From the NCBI GenBank assembly GCA_026008535.1, contig BRKX01000017.1, forward strand, positions 8,510,501-8,574,500: a stretch of 64,000 nucleotides of DNA, written 5' to 3'. Made by a program: the position numbers and the translations under genes. The stretch's first letter is position 1. Every line of letters starts with the position of its first letter. This document shows, piece by piece, positions 55,383 through 64,000 of the stretch. This DNA is from Perilla frutescens. Lineage: Eukaryota > Streptophyta > Magnoliopsida > Lamiales > Lamiaceae. The notes under the pieces were generated by a model. That model saw only the letters and a list, made by a program, of their open reading frames with translations. It did no database searches and had not been told where the DNA came from.

Positions 55383-56213
55383 GAACCTTTCAGAAATGGA
55401 ATCAAGAAACGAATGTCCTAAATGAAGCCTTAACATTGGGACAGACAGACAGGGCTGGACTGGGATTCTCAAACAAAACTTCCATGTCTTCCTTAAATAA
55501 CAATTTTGTGAAATTTGTGAAAGAAAACAACCCAAACACTTCAACAGGGCGCAATGTTGAAGATGATGATCAGAAGCAATGTAAAGGCTCAAAGGTGCGG
55601 AAATATGTGTGCCATTACTGTCAGGAACCTGGACATATCAAACCACATTGCTTCAAGTTTCATGATGATGTTGCAACCGGGAGAACAACATCAGGAATCA
55701 CATCAAAAAATAAGAATCCGATGAAGTCCAAAAAGATGAAGGTTACATGCAATGTTGTGTACACATCACTGAAAGCTAACATTGCCGGAACATGGTACTT
55801 CGACAGTGGATGTTCTCGACACATAACCGGCAATAAAGAGTTTCTTCAAGAGTATACCACTACAAACAAAGGTAAAGTCAGCTACGGAGGAGGAGCTCAA
55901 GGAAACCTTGTCGGAAAAGGTACATTGAATGTCAAACATTTTCCTAAGCTTCAGAATGTCCTACATGTTGAAGGACTGATGGCTAATTTCTTCTCCTTCA
56001 GTGAAGGAATCAACATCACCTCAGACACCAGAATTAGACTCCTCATCTGAAAGCGATGATGAACAACTTCCACTGGCTCAGTATGAACCAAGACATGATC
56101 CTCCAAGGAGAATCAAAAGAAATCACCCAAATTCCCAAATCATCGGTGATGGATCTCAAGGAGATAAAACCAGAACAAAGAGCTCAGCCGATGTAGCTGA
56201 ATTGGTCAAATAG
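55383..56213 (+). pseudogene. Second copy of copia F: gag end and protease, integrase deleted
   Basis: Begins inside gag (equivalent of 42399) with no LTR or TSD. CCHC knuckle (CHYCQEPGHIKPHC) at about 55613-55654 and protease DSGCSRHITG near 55804. At about 55989-55993 the frame jumps to the sequence equivalent to 44175: 1,169 bp covering GAG-pre-integrase and the whole integrase core are deleted at a shared TTT. The Ser/Pro linker then continues to 56213. Confidence 0.9.
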
Positions 56214-57795
56214 GTTTGCATGTCAACAGTTATTAACCTTGTGTCCATATCATGCTTTTTATCGAATGTTAAACCTAAAAATGTCAAGGAAGCACTAAAA
56301 GATGAATTTTGGGTAGAAGCAATGCATGATGAGCTGATTCAGTTTGTTCGAAATAATGTGTGGGAATTGGTTCCAAGGCCTAAAAATAAAAATATTATTG
56401 GAGCTAAATGGATTTTTAAGAACAAGACTGATGAGTCTGGTAATGTGGTCAGAAACAAAGCCTGACTAGTCGCTCAAGGTTATACACAAGTAAAAGCAAT
56501 AGATTATGATGAAACATTCGCTCATGTTGCTAGAATAGAGTCTATTCATCTCCTATTTGCCATTGTTTGCCACATTAGGTTTACACTGCATCAAATGGAT
56601 GTCAAAAGCGCCTTTCTAAATGGCATTTTGAATGAGGAAGCCTATGTTGAACAACCAAAAGGCTTTGAATGTCACGAAAAACCAAACCATGTGCTGAAAT
56701 TACACAAGGCCTTATATGGGCTTAAACAAGCTCCTAGAGCTTGGTATGCTCGACTTACGGAGTTTTTGATTGACTTTGGTTTCTCAAGAGGCGTGGTTGA
56801 TAAAATATTTTTTATCAAAAGGATTCACACACACATTACTATTGCACAAATCTACGTTGATGATATTAAGTTTGGATCCACTTGTTCTAACCTCCTTAGT
56901 GAGTTTATTGATGCAATGTGCAGCAAATTTGAGATGAGCATGGTCGGGGAATTGTCCTACTTTCTTGGTCTCCAAATCAAGCAAGATAAAGATGGGATTT
57001 TTATATCCCAAAGCAAGTATGCTAAAAATCTGATCAAGCGCTTTGGACTTGAAGCTGCAAAGCCTATGAAAACACCAATGGGATCCTCTGAAAAACTGAG
57101 CAAAGACGATGTTGGAGTCAATGTTGATCTAACAATGTATAGAGGAATGATCGGAAGCTTGCTCTAATTAACTGCCAACAGACCTGATATCATATTCAGT
57201 GTTGGAGTATGTGCTAGATACCAAGCTCAATCCAAGGAGTCTCACTTGAAGGCTGTCAAAAGAATAATTCGATATGTTGCTGGTACAGTCAACTTTTGAA
57301 TCAGGTATTATAAAGATATCAACACCAGCCTTATTGGATACAGTGATTCAGACTGGGCAAGCGATGTTGATGATAGGAAGAGCACAAGTGGTGGTTGCTT
57401 TTTTTTTTTGGAGCAATATGGTTTCTTGGTCAATCAAGAAACAAAATTGCATCTCTTTGCCAACAGCTGAATCCGAATATGTTGCAGCTGCTAGTTGTTG
57501 TGCTCAGTTGGTGTGGCTGAACCAAATGTTGAAGGACTATGGCATGACAAGCTCATCACTTACCTTGTTGTGTGATAATGCTAGTGCTATTGAAACTTCC
57601 AAGAACCATGTTCAACATTCACGTACTAAGCATATCGACATTCGACATCACTTTATCAGAGACTTGGTGGAAAAAGAGATCACAAACATCCAATATATAT
57701 CCACTGAGAATCAAACAGCGGATATTTTTACCAAGCCTCTTGATTTTGAGAGATTTTCTGCCTTGAGAAAGTCTCTTGGAATGTGCTCTATTTAA
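56214..57795 (+). pseudogene. Second copy of copia F: RT and RNase H
   Basis: RT from 56220. The Trp codon mutated in the first copy (44496) is intact here, while the CGA-to-TGA stop after NKA (56462-56464) and the stop after GSLL (57165-57167) are shared. Catalytic motif YVDDIKFGS (56854 region) with Val replaced by Lys next to the DD pair. RNase H in open frame 57274-57795 ends TADIFTKPL...GMCSI. The sharing pattern shows that some stops pre-date the duplication. Confidence 0.92.
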
Positions 57796-58445
57796 TTAGT
57801 TCTTTCTGTTTACTGATATTGAACTCGATGTGAGTATGTATTTTTTTTATAAACATCAGTTGTTTATCATGTTTGTTTTTATTTTAGTTATTTCTGTTAA
57901 GTATAGTTCAAGACTTACTTCATGAAATTATGGTGTTTCTACTTTTATTTAACAAAATCAGCTACTTCAAATTTTTAATCTATGATTGTGAATGAAATAC
58001 CCGTGACTCTATAAAGTTGAATTATAGTTAGGTTTATATTATTCACCGTTCGTCTGTGTTGTAGCTGATGTTGTGACCAAGATTGCAGAGAGACTATATA
58101 CTTCAGAAAATATATGCCTAGAATTATATTATTTATGTGTGTGGTTTTTGTTCCGTTATTTTATTTAAAAAAAATAGAAAATATTTTCGGGCCCACAAAG
58201 ATTCACTTTTTGAATTTTTGTGATAAGTACTCGAATTGATAAGGTATATCCCTATCCACTAGTTCCAAATTATTTAAATATTTTTTTAAAACAAAATGTG
58301 GGTGATGTGATAATTGGAAAGTTCCAATTTTTGAGGGTGAGAGTTATATCAACTCCTTTTTGGAACTTTTTATTATTTCTCACTCATTTTCTCTTGAAGC
58401 CTCTTCGTCTCCCTCTCCATTTTTCAAGCTCTTGCAGAAATATCA
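57796..58445 (+). other. Spacer before third ORF, second copy
   Basis: Near-identical to 45980-46629, including the CT-rich leader-like end. No gene. Confidence 0.6.
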
Positions 58446-60399
58446 ATGGCGGAACCCAAAGATCTCACTGCTATGTTCGAGATGATGAAAAAAATGTTTG
58501 AGAAGATGATGGGAACACTGTCCTCTACTTCAACACCAGCTGGAACTTCAGTCCTCACTCCCTCTGCAACATCTACTCCAGCAGCAACTGCAATAGCAGA
58601 AAGCTTCAGAGGAACCAAAATCAGAATCAGTGAAACCCTCTTCTCCGACAATAGTACATGCGGCTACCTTGGAAGAAAGAGATGCACTAGACTCTACCTT
58701 GGTGCTAAACCTTACTTCTATTCAGCAAGTAAATCTTGGTGAAGAGTGTAACCCTATTGATCCAGATCTAAGGTTACACACTCGAGTTCTCACTAAGAAA
58801 AAGAAGAGTTGTCCTATTCGCAAGTCCAAACGACTTCACAGTCAACAAGGATAGGTCAAGGTGGAAATCGGTAAAGAAACAGCCAAGAAGGTAAGAAAAA
58901 CCTTGCAAATAGAGGAAATACTCATACACTCTCTAAGAGATGAGTCCGAAGAATAAGAGAATCCACCAGAAAAATCTTCAGAGGAAGACGGGGATGATAT
59001 TATCGCTGATGTTGCACATCAAGAAGAGCTTCAGACTGCTGATGCTGAAGTTAATGTTTCTGCCAAGCCTGCGCCTTTAGGAACAACATCAAAAAGCAAA
59101 TATAAGTAAGGAGCCCCCTCTGATTCCATAAAGAAGGCCACATCTCTAGATTCTTCTCAAGAAATGGTCTTCTTTGGCACAGCTAGGCAGATTGTCACCC
59201 CCTCACCTTCACAGTCTGGTGATGTCAAAGATGAAGCCAACTTAGGTGACTCAGATCCGATCTACCCTCCAGGTTCTCCCCATAATGTTTCTTCTTCTTT
59301 TAGTAAAACTTTTTACTCTAAGCATGCTAAGTCCCTACATCAGTATGTTGTCATTTGACCTATGAGAGTTGAAAAGCAAATAGATGTTCTTAGCTTTAAA
59401 AAATATGGGATGGATGTTTTCTTGAAAGAGAGAGGCCTCTGGAAATCTGTGACTGCTCTGTCTTCATTTGAACCTGATGTAGTTGCTGAGTTTTATTCAA
59501 ATATTTCTCCTGAGATGGGTGATATATCTAAGAGCAAATATGGGGAAATCTATGTGAGGGATAAGGTTTACAGTTTTAATCCTATGCTGATCAACAATTT
59601 TTTAGGTCTGGGCTATGATTCTGAAGTTGTTAGCCTGGATATTATTGATGATGTTGTGTCGACTGTGACTGGTAGTTTGGTGTCGAAGTGGACAAACAAA
59701 ATTTCTACTTCAAAACTTACCTTCTTTTACACCGTTTTATACCAATTAATTATGTATAATTGGTTACCTACCACTAACTCTTCAATCCTCACTGTTGATC
59801 AAGGTGTGTTGCTTTTCAAGCTTGGAACTAAAATCCCCTTTAATCTCGGAGAATGCATTTTTGACTGTATGCTCAACGCCGCTATTAAGATAAAAATTAC
59901 CTGCATCCTGCCATTTTTCTGCCTCATCTATGCTATCCTCATTGAACAAGGTGTAAAGCCCAGCAAAAAGAAGATGGTCACTGAAACCTCGACTATCTCC
60001 ATCATCAAGCTAAAAGGCAATGAAGATCGTGTGGTTGATCCTCCCTACACCTCTGTTCTGAACTCAGTTGCTACTTCAATGGATATTGTTCAGGATGTTG
60101 CTGCAGAGACCGCTCTCTCCCCTCCTCCTTCAGAAAGTGATATAGCAAGTGCTTCCTCACACTTGGTGAATTTTTCTGTTCAGGTCTTGAATTCTTATAT
60201 TTCACAGATGGATTCATTGATTCATCAAAGCATAGTCATCACCAATGCCATGGTTGAGCTTCGTCACGCTCTTCGAGAAGCCCTTTAGACACAAAAAAGT
60301 GGAGTAGCTACCGGTGCTGGTGCTGGTGATGGTGAAAATGCTGAAGGGGAGAAGGCTGGAAAGTCCATGGCTAAGGCAAAGGGGAAGAAGAAAATGTGA
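58446..60399 (+). pseudogene. Copia F third ORF, second copy (nearly complete)
   Basis: Best copy of the extra ORF. Starts MAEPKDLTAMFEMMKKMFEKMMG, a Ser/Thr/Ala/Pro-rich stretch, one frameshift near 58620, a basic region (KKKKSCPIRKSKRL), acidic linkers, then the domain in open frame 59362-60288 (DVFLKERGLW, FYSNISPEMGD, VRDKVYSFNPMLINNFLGLG, YNWLPTTNSS, LPFFCLIYAILIEQGVKPS). After a TAG at 60286 the frame continues with a Gly/Ala run and a Lys-rich end (AKAKGKKKM) to the TGA at 60397-60399. About 650 codons in all. No signal peptide or membrane anchor is visible. Function is unknown; the domain resembles the 'putative plant transposon protein' family (PF20167-like, from memory). Confidence 0.83.
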
Positions 60400-61008
60400 T
60401 ATTTTCTTTATCAAAAACAATTTTATTTCATGTTTATGTATTGTGCTGGACACAATTTTATTTTGGATGTGTTTACATCCTTGTTAGTTTTTTATGTGCT
60501 AGACACATATATTTTTTTTATTGTTGGGTATCCATGGTTGGATATCCTTGGATATTTATATTTTTAATCATCAGCATGGGTTGATGATTTTGTTTTATAT
60601 ATTATGTTTGCATATTTGAATGTGTGATGATTTATGTTGACAACGCTTTCCACATTGATATTCTGTTTTTCACATAACTTATAGTATGTGATGTTTTATG
60701 TTGGGAATGATCTCAACATTGTGATTGTGTTCGCATGTTTTTAAAATATGTGTTGTTTGCTATGTTGAGAATGTTCTCAACATTGTTTTTGTACAGGGGT
60801 AAATACCCAACCTGTTGTATATTCATGTATAGGGATTATACCCACTAACTTGGTATATTATTTTACAGATAATAACTTAAGGGGGAGTAGACCTTAAGAG
60901 GGAGTTTTTAAAGTCCAATATTTTTGTTTTCATATTCCGTTGCGGCTCTAATCATATATATATTGAGCTTTATGTTTGGTGCAGAAAGGATAAGCTTAAG
61001 GGGGAGAT
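60400..61008 (+). other. 3' region with repeated polypurine motifs, second copy
   Basis: Non-coding. CTTAAGGGGGAG-type motifs at about 60876-60887, 60893-60904 (CTTAAGAGGGAG) and 60995-61006; the last is the true PPT next to the LTR. Several 'tgttgagaatgttctcaacatt'-like short inverted repeats lie at 60640-60790. Confidence 0.75.
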
Positions 61009-62011
61009 TGTTGAGCATGACATGTTCCAGATGATGTTATCACTACGTTTGATAACATCGCAATCAATATCGTATCTAATGTTGTTCCGTCATTCTCGTT
61101 ACATCAAGTATAACACTCGGAACATTAATCTTATCCTTTCCTAGTATTTTAGATTAATTTATTTTAAGTTAATCTGAATATAGTGTTATATTTATCACAT
61201 TTTGATTTCCACGTATTTAGGGATTTATTAGATATTTTATTTTAAATTAAAACGTGGATAATGTTTGATTTTGACTTTGTCAAAATCTGTTCCAGATTTA
61301 TAGGGGACGTGATGTTCCAACTCTCCATTAAACACTAACCGTTGTAGTGAATGTGGGTCGCTGGAGTACCCGCTACTATTGCACGATGTTGAAGAACGTG
61401 TGCCACGTAATGCTTGAGACGGTTATCTCAAGTCCACTTCAGCAATGGGTAGTGGAAGGTGGTTGATTCAAGTCCAAGTCATCTAGGATTGTGAAGCAAG
61501 TGCCAAGACAAGCAAGTTATCACTGTGATTTATGAGAAGCTCCGAATCTTGTATCTAGTGTCGTCTCTAAAGTCCAAGACATCTTCCTCGACATCTGCCA
61601 GCGTCCCAATCAGCTGGAGAGACTTTCATTCCAGTTGTGTGTGTAGGTTAGATAGTCAACTTTGAGAAGTCTAGGATTTAAAGTGACTTGTTATAATCTA
61701 TCTATGTGTTTAGATAGGTTTGTTTTGAGTGATTATTCAAGTGAGTGAAGTTAGGATAGTCCTCTGTATGTTTTATGCAGTGTTGTCAAGGGAGTGAACC
61801 GAGACAACATCAGCATTGTTTTTGTATTTCACTTGTGATAGTGAATTTCACCTTGAGGCAATCACACACCATAAGGAGTGTGATTTAAAATTTATTTTGT
61901 GCAAAGTTTTGTTTACGTTTCCGCTGCATGTTGAAGGCAATGTGGTAACACTAGCTTCAACATTTCATTTACATTCGTAATTCAAATTGTTTCAGGCAAT
62001 AAATTTTAACA
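61009..62011 (+). mobile_element. 3' LTR of copia F, second copy
   Basis: 1,003 bp, TGTTGAGCATGACATG... to ...AATTTTAACA. About 53 bp are missing near 61515 relative to the first copy. It is followed by attat and the same M2 right-part flank as the first copy, so this is a duplicated locus and not a new insertion. Confidence 0.95.
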
Positions 62012-62319
62012 ATTATGTTAGCATATGCCAAATGTTTCGTTAGCATACATTGGCATACTTTCTCATAATGCTGACGAAGCATTATTATTTGCTAACAAAC
62101 GTATTTACAATCTGGGCATACGTAAAAATTTAATATATTTTTTGTGTGCATTAGATTAAAAACGAGTAAGTTATGAACAATTAAAGTTGTTAAGAAATTG
62201 ACAAAAATACCCATCTCTCTCTCTCTCTCTGTTTGTTTTTGTAAACCATTTACTAAATACAAATTGAAAAATTATGATAATTTAATAATTTATTAAAATA
62301 ATAAAATATTATACCTATA

Positions 62320-62354
<35 letters not shown>

Positions 62355-63826
62355 GGTTAAGAGTGTTTTTTATGCAAAAAATCAAATGTTTCCGGTTCAG
62401 ACAATATTTTGAATTCTTGATGATTTTTTTTTTATGTTCACATGCACATTTTAAATTTTTAGGATTTGTTGATTTGTTTATAAACACTATTATTCTGTTT
62501 GGATTAAATGCTATTTTTTGTCTAAATTGTCTCAATTAAATTTTTACCTTATTTTATCTTTTTCATATAATGTTGTTGATTCACGTATTCATCTTTTTTT
62601 AATTATCTCGTCCAATTCTGATTTAGGTATTTATTTTCATTTTTTGTCAATGATCTGTTATTATTATAGTTCGTGATGCTGGAATGGTTCATAGTCCATG
62701 CTAAAATGACATGACTTATGCCGATATTGATAATATCATTCAAATTTAATTCTGCTATGTGTGATAAATGTTGCTGATGTGAGTTACATGTTGGATAAAT
62801 TTCACAATAAACTGAAAGTCTTCAATCAAACAACAATAACTTCATAAACATATAAACGTAATACTGATATGTAACGTCATGCTAAAATATCTTATACACT
62901 ATGCTAATATGAGAGTAATTTAATGCTAAAAATTCATAAACGCGGTGTTTTTTTCATATAATATATCAAAATATAATTTTTTCCATACTATTTCATTCAA
63001 GATCTCACATGACTTTGTTTATCCAAAGAAATATGAAGAAAAATATAAAATATTCATTTTTAGGGCTTATTTTATTTTATTTTATTTTAAGAATATATGA
63101 TTTTTTCTCAAAGAGTTTATGACATTCCCTTTGTGGTTATCACATTAATATTAAGGTTTATCAATCTCAATTACTGTTTAGAATATGATCTAACATCAAA
63201 GAAGTATGAGGCTAAATATGTTCACATTATGGTTTATTGCATCCCCCATTATTGTTTATCAAATAATGCTAAAATTAGAAAATTATCAGGCTAAAATGAG
63301 GGATGTAGCATCCTAAACTTGATGTCATATTCTCATTAGGGTTCATTGTTCTCAATTAGGGTTTATTACCTTCCATTAGGGTTTATTCTTCCCAATTAGG
63401 ATTTATTACATTCGCATTATGGCTCATTGTTCTCAATTAGGATTTATTGCATGACCTGTTACTATTTATAGTATCTTACTAAAATGAGGAATGTATCAGG
63501 TTAAAATGAGGGAAGAATAAGGCTAAATTTGATGTCCCTTACTATTAGAACAACAGTTTAAGTTTGGAGTATGACAACAGCCATATTTGCATATATTATA
63601 TGGGACATAGTTGATAATGATTTGATAAAAATATCGTGTCTAAGTCGTGTCTTTGTGTTTAACTTTGTGTTCTTTTGAGAAATACTACTTGTTTGTTTGT
63701 TCCGTAGAAATTGAGTGTTTAATTGATGAAAATATCGGAAAAATGAGTCAAATGGGTGTTTGAAGAGCTTATGAAGATGGAAAATTGAGTTAGGAGCATT
63801 GTGCATGTTGAATCAGATACATCAAA
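62012..63826. repeat. Duplicated flank, second copy (M2 right part onward)
   Basis: Matches 48801-49701 plus 50929-51585. It lacks solo LTR C (single attac at 63170-63174) and has 250 bp (62708-62957) absent from the first copy. It contains (TC)n, (TA)n and ATTAGGGTTTATT unit repeats. No gene. Confidence 0.9.
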
Positions 63827-64000
63827 ATTGAAGATTCTGAGTTCTTGATTGTATTGAACAATATTTTATTTACCATATTTTATTTTTATTCTTTCTATTT
63901 AATTATGTCTATGTAATTCTTTTGTTGAATTCTAGAGTTTGTAAGTACAATGAATTTAATGGTTTGATTTATTAAGATATATTTTTCGGTTATCAATGGT
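63827..64000. other. Unique end of window
   Basis: Beyond the duplication boundary at 63826. AT-rich; nothing recognised. Confidence 0.6.

Noticed and set aside
1..64000. Search for an endogenous pararetrovirus, Helitron helicase or intact DNA transposase
   Set aside because: No movement-protein, coat-protein, Rep/helicase or transposase motifs were seen in any frame; all RT sequences are copia or LINE type.

Overview
This is nuclear DNA from a flowering plant, most likely a eudicot. It is AT-rich and dominated by LTR retrotransposons. Only two genes look functional, both plant-type: an intronless chaperonin gene (CCT4) and a seven-exon WAT1/EamA transporter gene. They are convergent and sit at about 21.4-25.7 kb. 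Nothing visible fixes the species. No tRNA, rRNA, CRISPR array or prokaryotic feature was seen.

Layout. 1-4579: a decayed Ty1/copia gag-pol, split by a solo LTR (copy A, 2584-3681, 5-bp TSD). 4580-10165: a Ty3/gypsy element (L) with a 3-kb 5' LTR, an iMet primer-binding site, a broken gag and no pol; its 5' LTR carries a TA-flanked inverted-repeat element (M1). 10166-11330: a 5'-truncated LTR (copy B). 11331-16036: a minus-strand Athila-type gypsy remnant (P) with Asp-tRNA-type PBS, gag and protease region. 16038-20371: a minus-strand copia remnant (J) with a 58-bp perfect hairpin inside. 20385-20735: a LINE zinc-binding fragment. 21.2-25.8 kb: the gene island. 26711-49005: a deep nest. 49006-64000: flanking repeats, solo LTRs and a second copy of the 3' part of the nest.

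The nest is the main structure. Repeat M2 is interrupted by copia element F (27434-48800, TSD attat). F's gag is interrupted twice: by a gag-only gypsy element E (28603-33680) and by a solo LTR K (34128-41413, TSD aatct). K holds a remnant of another copia (H). H's third ORF is split by solo LTR G (34808-37310, TSD caggc), and its 3' region holds a 179-bp miniature solo LTR (38577-38755, TSD aaaac). Removing these inserts brings matching coding fragments together, which gives a relative order of events.

F and H resemble sireviruses: coiled-coil gag, several polypurine-tract-like motifs before the 3' LTR, and an extra ORF after RNase H. That ORF does not look like an envelope gene. It resembles the domain annotated in plants as 'putative plant transposon protein'. 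The 3' part of F plus its non-LTR flank is present twice in direct orientation (42399-51585 and 55383-63826), so it was copied as DNA rather than by retrotransposition. A solo LTR (copy C) is present in the first copy, and the second copy has the intact empty target site.

All assignments come from reading the sequence and from remembered family features. No database search was run.
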